Shown: positions 1 to 11,151, numbered from the stretch's first letter. The stretch is 64,000 nucleotides of DNA from Mangifera indica (GCF_011075055.1 NC_058139.1:15831584-15895583); one strand, 5' to 3'. Translations and numbers: made by a program. Notes: generated by a model from the sequence alone, not told the origin.

Positions 1-254
1 CTAGGTTCTAACTCTATACTGAACTCCAACTCTCTCTCTAGAGGTAAACCTGGTAGCTCATCAAGAAAAACATCTGAGAAATCTCGTACTATTGGGACAT
101 CCTGTACACCTAATATTTGAATATCACGTTCATGCACCACATGAGCTAAATATCCCGTACACCTATTTTTCAACAATTTTTTTGCCTTTACGGTGCTGAT
201 CATCATACTAGGTTGATGACCCTTTCTGAAATTGAAGCGAGCCTCATTGTCGAG
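1..254 (-). pseudogene. gypsy-1 protease-RT linker and start of reverse transcriptase (partial)
   Basis: On the minus strand this continues the protease domain to its right and runs off the left window edge. The translation has the conserved lead-in to gypsy reverse transcriptase: a segment reading like VREFSDVF followed by DELPGLPLEREL and EFSIELEP, the standard block before the RT fingers in plant Ty3/gypsy elements. Only this N-terminal lead-in is present. RT, RNase H and integrase would lie to the left, outside the window. The frame is not cleanly continuous with the protease, so I treat it as decayed. Family assignment is strong; the exact lineage (probably a chromovirus-type element) is inference. 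Confidence 0.75.
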
Positions 255-551
255 TTAGAATCGAGCCTTTTTCTTTCTACATTCAATCTCAACTCCATAT
301 TTTTCTAAGAAATCCATGCCCAAGATAACATCAAAATCGGGCATATCAAAGACAATCAAGTCCACCTTTAACTCTCTCTTATGTATCACTACCCTCTGGT
401 CCCTTAACATGTTATCAGTAATCACACTCCCACCATACGACATCTCAACTCTGATGGAATGGGTAGATCTAACAGACACTAAACCTACCCTTTTAATAAC
501 TTCCAGTGCAATAAATGAGTGTGTAGCTCCTGAATCAATCAATGCATACAA
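255..551 (-). pseudogene. gypsy-1 aspartic protease domain
   Basis: A 98-residue open stretch carries the retropepsin hallmarks: the catalytic triplet in ALIDSGATHSFI near the N-terminus and the flap/second block FDVILGMDFLEKYGVEI near the C-terminus, spaced as in plant Ty3/gypsy proteases. The catalytic DSG triplet is intact. In the family this domain cleaves the Gag-Pol polyprotein in virus-like particles. It sits between gag (right) and RT (left) in the order expected for a minus-strand gypsy element. It is the best-preserved coding piece of gypsy-1, but surrounding frames are broken, so the polyprotein as a whole is a pseudogene. Confidence 0.85.
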
Positions 552-619
552 GGAAACAGAGTGGAATAAGAGCTGACTAGTAACAACAGATGGACTAGCC
601 TCCGCCTGACTATGGGTAG

Positions 620-1871
620 TTGTATAGACTCGTGCATTAGTACCTCTCCCTAGTTACACTAGCAGAATCAGGATTTGTTGTGGCTGTATTGGGACTAGCA
701 CCTCAATACTCTAACAATATTTTGCTATATGCCCTGGCTATCGACATCTATAACAAATCACTTGTTTCTGTCAGTACCAACATTCTCCACTATAACGTCT
801 CCCACAAATCTGACACTGGAGAATATTTTCTTTTCTAAGCTTCTTGTCACTCTTCCAGCATTTTTTACTTACTTTTAACTGGAAATTTCTTTTTCCCCTA
901 TTGTTTATGAAACTAGAGCCAATTGAACTACCCCCTGATGTTGTAGCAGGTGCTAAAATAGTCAATGAAACAAGTAGAACTGATTAACTTGGCATCACTA
1001 TTTGGGGTACTGTCACTGATAGAGGTGTTGTCATGAAATGTGCATTCTTAGGTAGCTTATTAACATATACCTCTAACCTTAATACTTTCTCCAATGCCTC
1101 TTCATAAGTTTGAGGAGGTTGTGGTCTAACTAGCACATACAAGGCTATCTCCAGTCTAAGGTCCTAAAGAAATCTGTCTAACTAGAGACTAGGTATACTC
1201 ACCATACCTAGAGCAAAACTAGATAGGACATCAAAACGGGTAGAATAATCCTTTATTGAACCCTCTTCCTGCTATAAAGAAATGAACTTCTGAACTTTGA
1301 CTGTTACCACATCAGTTGTTATGTATTGGGCCTCAAATGCCCTTCTGAAGTCTTGTCAGGGTATCAAATCCATATTTTTGGTTTCTTTAACTAGGTCCCA
1401 CCATACATAGACCTCTCCCCTCAACAAGAAACTGACATACCAAACTTTTTCTCTATCGGTCATAGGAAACAAATCTATGGTACTTTCCACCTATTTGATC
1501 CACTTATTAGCCACCAAAGGATCTTTAGTACCTTTAAATTTATGGGGGGTATGCTGACTCGGTAAGGAATAAATAGGCTCAAGCCGCCTTTGAGCTCCAA
1601 CTTCTCCTCTCCTTTCTTTCCTTATTTCATTTCTGATTTCTTCTATGACCTCTTCACGAATCTCACTTCTAATCTCATCTCGGATAGCATCTCCGGCTAT
1701 ATTTTTAGGTATGGGTCTATCTTGACTCTCGATCAACACCTAATGGTCTATATCTCTGATTTTTGCTAGCCCGAATCCTAAACCACCTAACGAGGTAGGG
1801 TTAGATGGCTCTCATGTCTCTCTCTAAATACCCCTTCCATGACTCCGTCCTCGTCTTGTGGTACCCCTCAT
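620..1871 (-). pseudogene. gypsy-1 gag (nucleocapsid/capsid), degenerate
   Basis: The start is placed at an ATG on the minus strand at 1871, followed by an arginine/glycine-rich N-terminus (MRGTTRRGRSHGRG) as is usual for plant gypsy Gag. An acidic, charged segment follows (about 1739-1600, repeated E/R/I residues), then YSLPSQHTPHKFKGTKDP and NKWI, typical of the Gag capsid core. A zinc-knuckle remnant (CQICGRRYSGECWY) lies near 780-830. Several stops and frame changes interrupt it. Its place between primer-binding site (right) and protease (left) fits a standard gypsy layout. Confidence 0.75.
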
Positions 1872-2066
1872 CTAATAACTACATAAGTGTAACTATATAA
1901 GGATTTTATCATTCTATTATTTGAATACGGGCAAAGAAAACAACTTACTACAGTAGATTCTCAAGAGCTGATCTATGAGACATGAGGGGCACCTATGCAG
2001 TACTAGAATGCAAAACTATATATAAATATTATATTCTATTATATCCACCTTTAAGCGGCCAAAATC

Positions 2067-2080
2067 GCGCTCTGATACCA
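2067..2080 (-). other. gypsy-1 primer-binding site (initiator Met tRNA type)
   Basis: Read on the minus strand this is TGGTATCAGAGCGC, complementary to the 3' end of plant initiator methionine tRNA, the usual primer for plant LTR retrotransposons. It lies 4 bases from the TG...-type LTR end at 2085, which fixes the orientation: the 5' LTR lies to the right and gag to the left. Confidence 0.85.
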
Positions 2081-2084
2081 AAAA

Positions 2085-4493
2085 TGTAACCTCTCCAAAC
2101 TAATAGGCGTGTTACAGAAAAACGACAAGAGTTCTCCTATTTTAGAGAGCCGGAGGAAATTTTTTATTATTATTTTTAATGCCCTTTAACACTTCTAATT
2201 AGCAATTCACACAAACCAGTCTTACCAACCGACTGGATTTTCATCAACCTACTCACAATTAACAAAATAAATACCTAATAATAACCATCATAAAAATTAC
2301 CACCCACAGAAACTTTGTAACTATTTTCAATGACTAGTCATATATATATATATGGATATATATATACACAATCACATATATACATAGAGGAAACAAAATA
2401 TATACATATCCACCAATATCTATATCAAGTATATATATCTATGCATATATTCACATATACATCAAAAACATATAAATCAACAAAAATATGGTGCCTTCCT
2501 CCCTCAGCCTCATATCTCATTAGTGCTTCCCGGGAACCTTTGCTGTAACTCTTTACCTATAAAATATTAAATTAAACGGAGTGAGCGACCATGACTCAGT
2601 AAGAAGATCATACTCAATATTCAAAGCATATCATACCAGTACTAATCTCTTCCATACTCAGCGTGTCTGGGCTATTCATATACAAAATAATTGACATAGA
2701 ACACGCATTAAACACATATCATAATTCTCTTCTTTCACCCATTTATTCATTTCATTACTATACAAATATGATTCACTCGTTATGATTTATGTATAAATGA
2801 GTGCCATGACTTTTCTATTTTCTAATCGTACATTTTTCTCAACTCTTTATCAACTACATAGACTTGCATACATGATTCTAATGTAAATGACTTTCATAAA
2901 TATGTGCTAATTCTTTCTTTTGTTTTTTTGTTTGTAAAATATTTTCATTGACCAGTCTAGACTACCTAGGATAATACTCGCAGTTACCATACAAGGTACA
3001 ATCCTCTTTTACACGCATATTTCTCTATTTGTTTCTTTGTTGTCTACACAGTACAGTTGACATTTTTATTTGTTATCCACACAGTACAACTAATATCTTT
3101 CTTTGTTGTCCACACAGTACAGCTAATATCTTTCTTTGTTGTCCAAACAGTACAACTAATATCTTTCTTTGTTGTCCACACAATACAGCTAATATCTTTC
3201 TTTGTTGTCCATACAGTACAACTCACGTGTAAGGATTTTAAGCATGTTTTCGGCTTTCTTGTATCATATGAGTCATTATAAAACCAAAAACACTTGTTTT
3301 CCATTTTCCGAAAACATGCATAACTTAGAAAATGTTTTTCCCTTTTCTTTATTTTTCTGAAATCATGTATATACTATGATTCCTCATGTATACATGTATA
3401 ACCATAATATGAAATATGTCCACTCATTGTTTTCCCTTATTCTTTTTCACTCCTTATCAAACATCATATTATTTTTTCATGCATTTATATCTATCTCATG
3501 CATCGAATTAATTTCAAAATATACAATATAGGTTTAATATAAGGGTTATTACACATGTCATGCACATAATTAAGCAAAATTAACCTATATAATATAAAAT
3601 AACACTTTTGTCCTTATGGCCAAAAGTTATATGCCTACCCTTAGTGCAAATTATTCCATCAATTCATCATTTGTCACATACTCAATACACAAAATCCATT
3701 AAGCTAACCCTAAGAATATGAAATGTCTAAAATACCCTTATGGCAAAAAATTACTTCATAAGTCCTAATGAATTTCTTTATTCTTTTAAGCATAAATCAC
3801 CTTAATTCTAATACCTCACACACTTATATAAGTGAAGGTTATTTAAATAACCTAACTCAAATTACTTCAAGTATCTAAAGTATGAAATTCTTACCTTTTC
3901 TTTGCTAATTAGGTGATTGAAGTCTATCCTCCTTTTTTTCTTCTTCCTAGTAACCTTAATCAACCAAAAACATAATTATCCATCAAAACTCTAAACTTCA
4001 CATCTCTTAAAAATTAAATTTTTTATCTTAAAACTTACCAGAATTGATAGATCTATACTTTTTATAACTGGAGGCTCTGAAAATTAGGTGGTTTAGCTAG
4101 GTCTTTTGATGAATTTTTGCTTGAAGAAAAAGCTTTAGTAAAATTATGGAGATTCTCGGCCATGAAAGAAGAAAATGAATAGTTGGTTGGTTTTATATGC
4201 ATTTTAGACTAATTTACCCTTAACCTTTTATAAAAATGACTAATTTATCCTTAGCCAATTACCAAAATCCCTTAGCACCATTATATAATTTCAAATGTGC
4301 CATTCAATTTACATTCCCACTTTGTCTCTTAAATCATTCTAAAATCACCATTTTACCCCCTTTAAAAATTATTGCTCATTTAGTAGTTTTCTATAATTCT
4401 TTTACAATTTCTTTAAACAACAAGTTATAAAATCAACTTTAGGGGTAATTTTGGAAGTGGAGTTTACTGACATACCTGAATCTGAGTGTTACA
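2085..4493 (-). repeat. gypsy-1 5' LTR (about 2.4 kb)
   Basis: On the plus strand the LTR begins TGTAACCTCTCC immediately beside the primer-binding site and is proposed to end at TGTTACA (4487-4493), giving TG...CA termini in the element's orientation. The interior is AT-rich, with a TA-rich microsatellite near 2337-2368 and a 33-bp tandem repeat at 3030-3224. No partner LTR is inside the window (the 3' LTR would be to the left), so the right boundary rests on the terminal motif only. No coding sequence is seen inside. Confidence 0.6.
3030..3224. repeat. 33-bp tandem repeat inside gypsy-1 LTR, about 6 units
   Basis: A unit of 33 bp with core TCTTTCTTTGTTGTCCACAC is repeated head to tail. The four rightmost units are nearly identical; the leftmost two (TTTCTTTGTTGTCTACACAG, then a diverged one) are more decayed. 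Because 33 is divisible by three, both strands stay open across the array, producing repetitive reading frames that are not genes. Confidence 0.85.
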
Positions 4494-4639
4494 ACAAGTG
4501 TAATAGAGACTTTATTATGGATAAAGTGACTCGAAGATCAATAGGGATTGATGAAATGGTCCTAGTCAAAATAGATGATGCATTGGTTGTATCATATATA
4601 TTTGTTAAGTATGGGAATTCTAAGATTGATAGAATTTAG
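4494..4639 (+). other. Unidentified coding-like fragment between gypsy-1 and foldback element
   Basis: An open frame beginning upstream at 4451 (inside the proposed LTR end) runs to a stop at 4639. The part outside the LTR reads NKCNRDFIMDKVTRRSIGID followed by EMVLVKIDDALVV. Its residue composition looks more like real protein than the surrounding DNA. I do not recognise the family. The foldback element inserted immediately after it, so any continuation would resume after 5496, but I cannot follow a convincing frame there. It could be a relic of another transposon or a host gene, or chance. Confidence 0.25.
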
Positions 4640-4643
4640 TAAA

Positions 4644-5487
4644 GGCCAAACGACTATTTCCCACCCAAGGTATGCTGCAATCTCAAGTTTCCACCCTTTA
4701 ACTATAGAAATACCAAACACCTACCCATGAGCAGTTAAAATTAACGGTGGTAAGAGTAAAATCATCATTTTTTCTATAATATTAAAAAATAAACTAAAAT
4801 ATAATCTATTTTTGCCCTCCTAACCTTTGAAAACTAAAATTTTCCCCCAGCCTAAGTTTTAAAAAATGACAGTTTCACCCTAGGGTTTCGTTTTGAAATT
4901 TCTGAAACATCCTCTCATTCCGGTGATCTCTTTCCTCCCATTTGAACACTTGATCAATGTCAGAGAAACCTTGGGAGACGAAAAACTTCGTTGGGGAAGA
5001 CGAAGAACTTCGTCGGGGAAGACAAAGTTCTTCGTCTTCCCAAAAGAAGACCTTTGGGAAAATGATTGTCTTCCCAGACGAAGAAGACAACTTCGTTTTC
5101 GTTTGGGGAGACAAAGAACTTCATCTTCCCTGACGAAGTTCTTCGTCTCCCAAGGTTTCTCCAATGTCGATTGGACGTCCAAATAGGAGGAAAGAGATCG
5201 TCGAAAGGAGAGAATGCTTCAGGAGGGAGAGGTCATCGGCAATGAAGCTAGAGATGTCGTCGGAGATTTCAAAACGAAACCCTAGGGTGAAACTGCCATT
5301 TTTTAAAACTTAGGTTGGGGAAAAATTTTAGTTATTAAAGTTTAGGGGGGTAAAAAGAGATAAAATTTTTAAGTGTTAGGGTTCTGTTAAATTTAACCGA
5401 CCATGGGTGGGTGTTTGGTATTTCCATAGTTAAAGGGTGGAAACTTGAGATTGCAGCATACCTTGGGTGGGAAATAATTGTTTGGCT
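4644..5487. mobile_element. Mutator-like foldback element, copy 1 (844 bp)
   Basis: The left end GGCCAAACGACTATTTCCCA is mirrored by the right end (TGGGAAATAATTGTTTGGCT), and the inverted similarity extends far inward. The left block with CCCATTTGAACACTTGATCA and AACCTTGGGAGACG is matched by inverted counterparts near 5150-5200, so the element is essentially one long inverted repeat with a short centre. The centre is rich in GAAGACGAAGAACTTCGTC-type short palindromes (about 4975-5150). Flanks are TTTAGTAAA (4635-4643) and TTTAGTGAA (5488-5496), a 9-bp direct repeat with one mismatch, the length expected for Mutator-superfamily insertions. No transposase is present, so it is non-autonomous. 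Open frames inside are by-products of the palindromes. Confidence 0.85.
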
Positions 5488-5496
5488 TTTAGTGAA

Positions 5497-6560
5497 ATTC
5501 TTATCCAGAATTAATATTGACGCAATTAGATTAAAGTTTAAAATGTCAAACATTTATGTCATGGAAGATGATTGGGAACATAGTGAACTTTTGATTTTTT
5601 GCCTTTTGTGAGATATTTTAAATTTTAATATGTAGTTGTGACAATTGATGTGTATTTGATAGCGTTGTATCTGATATATGTGTCTCTGTGATCTACTTAA
5701 CCATAACATCCTAAAAAATGATGGCTGATTTGAATGAGAATGATACTGAATAGAGAGAATTACAATGTATGACATTTGAAATGCATAATATCTTAGATGA
5801 GCAAAAGGCTTTGGAGGCCGTAGATCAGGTTAAGATAGAGTTGTGGCTGACTAAGGGATAAAAACTCAATCAGTGCCTTACACAAATGTGATGTAGACGT
5901 ACATCACTCATGTTAGAAGCAAGACTCATTTCATACAATATCTTGATTAGTTTCATGAATAATGATCTACTATATGAGTACCATTAATGTTCAACTGTAT
6001 ATGCTAGAAGTATGGTTTTGATTGAAAAGTTTAGAGGAACTATAGTCCCTAAATAAAGACAACTGATTATTGAATTTGATTCAATGTCAAATCTGATTAT
6101 GGAACTGAAGTCAGCTATGTGTAATCTGATACATCAACAGTAGGTTCATCTTTGAAAAGCGATTTCTTCCCTATAGTAGGAGCGTATGAAGGTGCATATA
6201 ACCCATAATGAAAATGGAAAGATTTTGTTAATTGTTCTTGCCACATAGAACTAAAAGACAAATGCCCTTGAGGCAGCTGAACTTGGTACTCGTGCATATG
6301 TTATAAAATCAAGTTTAAAAGTGAGCGGCTTAAGTCCTAATACGAGAAAGAGATCGTATAATGCTCAAAGAATAAGAACAAGGAATTGAAATGGAAGAGT
6401 GGCAAAAGTACTAGAAGAAGAGACAAAATCAAGATGAATAGCTCAATAGAAGCAATAAGAATTATATCATCTGCAAATGAACGGAGCTAAAAATGATAGT
6501 CTTGTTCAACATAAAGTGATGAAACTTTATTTTCTAGTACTATGATATTAATTGAGTATT
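5497..6560 (+). pseudogene. copia-1 5' part: possible degenerate gag, no clear frame
   Basis: This stretch lies between the foldback element and recognisable copia-1 protease sequence. Short gag-like pieces can be read: ATGGCTGATTTGAATGAG near 5719, a helix-like segment MTFEMHNILDEQKALEAVDQ near 5768, and a basic tract rich in K/R/N near 6370-6440 that could be the Gag nucleic-acid-binding tail. Stops are frequent. I cannot find the 5' LTR or primer-binding site of this element here. Assignment as copia gag rests mainly on position. Confidence 0.35.
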
Positions 6561-6564
6561 ATCT

Positions 6565-7103
6565 TACATGGATTATAAACTCAGAAGCCACTAATTAAGT
6601 AGCTCATGATAAAAGATCTTTAGTATATTTTTGTTGAATTCTGAATAAATTGAATTGGATGTATGTAGGAAACTACACAAGAGTTGTAGTAAGAGGAATA
6701 GACACAAGCAAATGAGTTTTACGAGGTGATCAAATCTTATACCTACACGAAATCCAATATGCTCTAAATATTCAACAAATCTTGGTCAAAATACTTGTTT
6801 TTCTTAAACTAGGATATAATTTGAATTTCTCTGGGTGTTTTATTGAAATGCGGTAGAATTGAATTCTATAGTTTTGGTTTGTTGGTTGAATGGTTATATG
6901 GTGTTTGTCACTTTACACTTTGATAATGTTAAGTTTTTAATTATTTGTTTCTCTTATATGTATGAATATGAATGCGAATATATGACATGTTGAATTAGGA
7001 CTCGTTGGCCAAGATGGATTGAATAAATTAACATTTGAAAGTTTATTAGGAACTTTCACATAAATACAACTGTCCAAATGTGAGTATTACCTAGTTTGAA
7101 AAA
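6565..7103 (+). pseudogene. copia-1 protease to pre-integrase region, interrupted by TRIM
   Basis: In shifting frames the plus strand gives a protease entry reading NSEATNHVAHDK, where the catalytic triplet appears as DSG decayed to NSE. It then gives the block with IQYALNIQQILVKILVFLKL, and finally a GAG-pre-integrase segment (LVGQDGLNKLTFESLLGTFT, then CEYYLV). The last matches the family's zinc-binding pre-integrase block (H/L-G-x-x-G-x-x-x-M/L-x-K-L, then C-x2-C). The sequence breaks off at 7103 where the TRIM is inserted. Many stops: non-functional. Confidence 0.65.
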
Positions 7104-7666
7104 TGTAACATCCCTGGTCCAATAACCCGGCCCACTGTTAAGATATTGTCCACTTTGGACACACAGTCCATCATGGTTTTGCTATTGGGCTTTGCAACCC
7201 AAAACGTGTCTTAACAGTTAAGGAGCTCACAGGCTATTTAACCAATCAAACTCTCCCACCACTAACCAATGTGGGATACATAGACAGACCTAACATCTCT
7301 CCTATGCTTTGTCGATGTGGGATTTGCCTAAGGTATCATATACACCCCCCCTTATGGGACTCAGCGTCCTCACTGAGGTTTGTCCCACCATCGTTCAAGA
7401 GGACATACGAAGTTGCTCTAATACCATTTGTAACATCCCTCGTCCAATAACCCGACCCATTGTCAAGATATTGTCCATTTTGGACACACAGTCCATCATG
7501 GTTTTGCTATTGGGCTTTACAACCCAAAACGCGTCTTAACAGTTAAGGAGCTCACAAGCTATTTAACCAATCAAACTCTCCCACCACTAACCAATGTGGG
7601 ATACATAGACAGACCCAACATTTTTCCCATGCTTTGTCGATGTGGGATTCGCCTAAGGGTATCACA
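7104..7666 (-). mobile_element. Complete TRIM (miniature LTR retrotransposon), 563 bp
   Basis: Two direct repeats of about 237 bp (7104-7340 and 7429-7666) differ at only a few positions by eye and flank an internal region of about 90 bp. Both begin TGTAACATCCC and end in GTATCATA / GTATCACA. The internal part next to the right repeat contains GCTCTAATACCA (7415-7426), the reverse complement of a tRNA-Met primer-binding site. Next to the left repeat is a C-run (7342-7351), a polypurine tract on the minus strand. This orders it as 5' LTR (right), PBS, PPT, 3' LTR (left). It is flanked by AAAAA on both sides, a 5-bp TSD. No coding capacity, so mobilised in trans if at all. It sits inside copia-1, and the two LTRs look much younger than their host. 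Confidence 0.9.
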
Positions 7667-8876
7667 AAAAACCTCTAGAAAACCATTCAATAAAGCTGTA
7701 AGAGTTTGACTTACACCAGATGAATGTCAAGACAATTTTTCTTAGTGAAAAACTTGACAAAGAAATTTGCGTGAATAGATCTAAAACGTAGAGTGTGCAA
7801 GCTTCAAAGACGTTGAATGACCTAAAATTGTCATCTAGATACTGGTACTTGAAATTTCATAAGTGTTAATATCTTATGACTTTGAAGTGATTAATTAAGA
7901 CCATCATGTCTATGTGACAAAGTTTGATGATAAATTTGTAATTCTATCAATGTGTGTGATGATGTATTGATAGCTAGAAATGATTTGAAGTAAGTGATAA
8001 TCACAAAGAATGGTTGTCCATATTTTTAACTTGAAGAATATGGGAAAACAGATTACATATTATGAATTTAAATCTAGAGAAATTGTTCAAAGAAACTTTT
8101 AACTCTGTCATAAAAGCATAATATTCAAAAGATTCTAGAACAATATAATATAATATACAGTAAAGCTGTTGATATTCTTGTGTTAAATGATGAATTATTG
8201 AGTTAAAAGAGATATATCCCAAAAATTAAGATAAAAGCAGAGAAATGTCAATAGATATCTATTCAGATGCCATCAGATATATTATGTATGTTATAGTGCA
8301 TGCATGCCCAAATATTCATTTTTTTTGTTGTTGGGCTGGTTAATCGATATAAGTAAATGTTTAAAAGAGCACTGAAAGGTTATATGTAAAATTTTTTTGA
8401 TATTTTTAAAAGATCGAATTTGCTTTTGATTAGCTAATGAAATGCCAGTGGGAGAAAGAATTTAGACCAACGCAAATTAAATTATGGCTATGCTTTCTTA
8501 CTCCAAAAGGGCCCATATCTTAGAGTATTGAGAAATAGAGATACATAGCCGTATCCATATCAGAAGCCTAATATATAGCCTGTTTAGTAAATGTACAAAT
8601 AACTGTTTGGTTAAGAAGATTTTTCGTGAATCTGCGTAAACAGGACGATATTGCCGAAGCAATAGTTGTCTGTTGAAATTAAAGATCTTGAATTTTTATA
8701 AGATAACCAAACGTATCGACATTAGACACAACGTAATAAGAGACTCCATTTCCAAGAGGGAAATAAACGTACAATATAATTCTATGTATTGTATGGTCAT
8801 TGATCTTTTGACCGAGATTGTTTCAAGAAAATTATATCTTGCACACATTAAATCTCTTGGATTGTATAGACTATGA
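7667..8876 (+). pseudogene. copia-1 integrase stub fused to reverse transcriptase and RNase H
   Basis: Just after the TRIM the frame reads RKPFNKAVRV, the lead into the copia integrase core. At 7720 it jumps straight to RT (MNVKTIFLSEKLDKEICV, then SSRYWYLKFH), so the integrase core and RT N-terminus are deleted. The catalytic loop survives as VCDDVLIARND (family YVDD; Y to C) near 7950. RNase H follows from about 8540: RYIAVSISEAQYIACLVNVQ, then TKRIDIRHNVIRDSISKREI and HIKSLGLYRL, ending in stop at 8874-8876. Frameshifts and stops occur throughout. The RNase H tail (8673-8876) is the best-kept part. Confidence 0.8.
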
Positions 8877-10380
8877 TTGATAAGTGTTAAACTTATATAT
8901 TGTACTGGTAAAACAATGTCGAAAACCATGAATTCAAGTTCATTTTATGTTTTGAACTTGTGTCCCGAAATTCTTAGGTTTTCACTACATACACATTGTT
9001 TTTAGCTCAACAAGATTGTAATGTCACACAAGTTATAGATTGACTCACTCATACAAGCAATCGCCTTTGACATTAAGAAAGCAAGCAAAGATGAGACATT
9101 ATTCTTAAGAAATGTGATGTTGAGAGAGTATACCAATGAGAGACAAATTTCTGAAGGAAAGATTTATCTAAGTTAAAATGTCGCCTTGATGATTGATCAA
9201 GATAAGGTCATGAATAGATGCATTTGAAAATGACCAATTTGGATTTCCCAAGTCCAAATAACTTGTGAATGCTAGATGTAAGTTTTAATATAGATAAATA
9301 CCTACAAGTGTGAAGATGATTAAGAACTTAGGTTAGACACTGGGTGTAACGATAAACTAAGATCTATATAGTGTTGTGAATGACATTTGAGAAAATACAA
9401 GTTGTAGCACATGATTTATACCATATGTACATAAGTAAAACGACCATTTAAAGTAGTGAGAGGATGAATCCCTATTCCCTCACTACGTGAGACTTTATGA
9501 GATTACCTTTTGTTAGTACCCTTTGACTTTTTACTGTTGTTCAATATTTACTCTTAGTGTTGCTATCTTAGCTTAGAACCTATGCTCATGCATGATTTAG
9601 TCTATTAAACATTAATAGAAAAGCAACTAAGTTTAAATTGAGAATTTCAAATAGAACAAGAAGATTTACATGTTATGTATGTCCATTGGTCGGTCGATCA
9701 TGTCATTTATATGAATATTGGACTTGATCATGGATACATAAGAAAATAACACAATGATAAATGAGAGATTAAAGGCAGCTAGTGTTATCGAGTAAGTTTG
9801 GGGTGTTGTGAGCCTAACGCTTTATTTTATTTTATTCGGATTGAAACAACTATGTTATTCCTAGCAAATGCATAGTATTTAGCTCTCAAATACAGGTTGC
9901 TCACGAGGTCGCACGACACATTTGTAAGTATGAAACGCATTACTGCATGGGATTTTTGTGGCTAAGCATTTGGTTTGGGTCTTCCGTCATGTGTGAGTGA
10001 GAGATATTTGATACAGGTCCACCCATGATGGGTTGATCCGATCTGGTTTTCTTAACTGCCAAGGGTAGTTATTGGTAGTTAATAATTGGTAGTTGGACTC
10101 TTATAAAAAGTCCTAATTGTCTCCCCAAAAGAAAAAATATGCTAATTTTTATTATTAGAGGGCAAGATTCTCTCCCCTTTTCTCCTACCAATGTAAAACA
10201 CATATCTTGTCTCCCTAATTGAAAAGCAATACGTAATGCAAATTGGGTCGTGGGAATAGACTTACATCGATACTTTGCATCGTATTCAAAGAAGCTTCAT
10301 CAAAAAGTAATCCAACTACGCAAATATCTATTTATAAATTTCCTAGAATTTGATCCTAGCATGTTTGATTATTTCCAACA
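8877..10380 (+). repeat. copia-1 3' region, probable LTR ending near 10380
   Basis: No coding sequence is seen after the RNase H stop. The right part looks like a copia LTR: a TATA-like CTTATAAAAAG near 10100, transcript-leader-like sequence rich in CTCTCC, and a terminus TTTCCAACA at 10380 ending in CA. The left LTR boundary is not visible and no partner LTR is found upstream, so this is an inference from composition and position. Confidence 0.35.
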
Positions 10381-10939
10381 ATATGTGTATGAGTGACTAG
10401 AATTCATCACTGCTTGAAATGCTTCAAAGTCTTGCATAATGTTACATCTGAAATCAAAAGAATGAACAAAACTAGGAAAACTCATAAGAAATATATTCAC
10501 CCACGATAGTTTAGGCCTACTTACATTTAATCATATTTTTCAAGAAGAAACTGTGAAAAAAAATTTACATATCATGGATGCAAACAAAATGCATGCTCAG
10601 GAAATAGGGATATAAAATCAATAACGAACTTGAAATCTCTTAACAGAAAATAAGGTTCCACAGAAGGGACTAATCCAAATCCAAAAACAAAGACTAAGTC
10701 GTTGATACAATTTTTTTCTGAAATCAAAAATCATTGCTAACAAATAAACAAGACAAAAAAACTGAAAGATTCCATAAAGAAGTTATCCAAATATAGAACA
10801 AAATATAACTCTACAACAAATTCGTAATGAGACCCAAGTTTTGTTAAATGCTAACACAAGAGGCAAACGTGTCTTATAGAGGATGTTGTAAGCATAATGC
10901 ATATTGGTCATATAAGTTATTGGGCTTGTTGAACCAAGT
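10381..10939. other. Unassigned AT-rich sequence left of copia-2
   Basis: About 560 bp without convincing coding frames, repeats or element ends. It would be continuous with 18541 onward before copia-2 inserted. Nothing recognisable. Confidence 0.5.
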
Positions 10940-10944
10940 GTATC

Positions 10945-11151
10945 CGAAGAATTTCGAATTAAGGTTGTGAAACTAAATGAATATTATTCATCAAATGAAG
11001 TACAATTTATAATATTACAAGATAGCTTGAATATAAACAAGATTCTGAATTCTAGTATGAACAGGAATTTGAATCGTATAAGGATTACTAATCCTAGTAA
11101 ATATTAAAACTAATTACACATGAACTAATAAGATAAATATTTTATTTAAAA
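10945..11151 (-). repeat. copia-2 3' LTR
   Basis: About 207 bp, aligned by eye to 18328-18535. Shared landmarks include GAATATTATTCATCAAATGA and AGGATTACTAATCCTAGTAA. The terminal T of the expected TG is C here (CGAAGAATTT). The left flank is the TSD GTATC. Confidence 0.88.

Noticed and set aside
3029..3304. Cysteine-rich repetitive peptides as a secreted small protein
   Set aside because: They come from the 33-bp tandem array in the gypsy-1 LTR; all three are alternative frames of the same repeat.
4893..5186. Open frames on both strands across the centre of foldback copy 1 as real genes
   Set aside because: They consist of translated GAAGAC/CTTCGTC palindromes, mirror each other on opposite strands and lie between inverted arms; the corresponding frame in copy 2 is broken.
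7309..7539. A 76-codon open frame spanning the TRIM interior
   Set aside because: It crosses LTR, primer-binding site and second LTR of the TRIM, so it cannot be a conserved gene.
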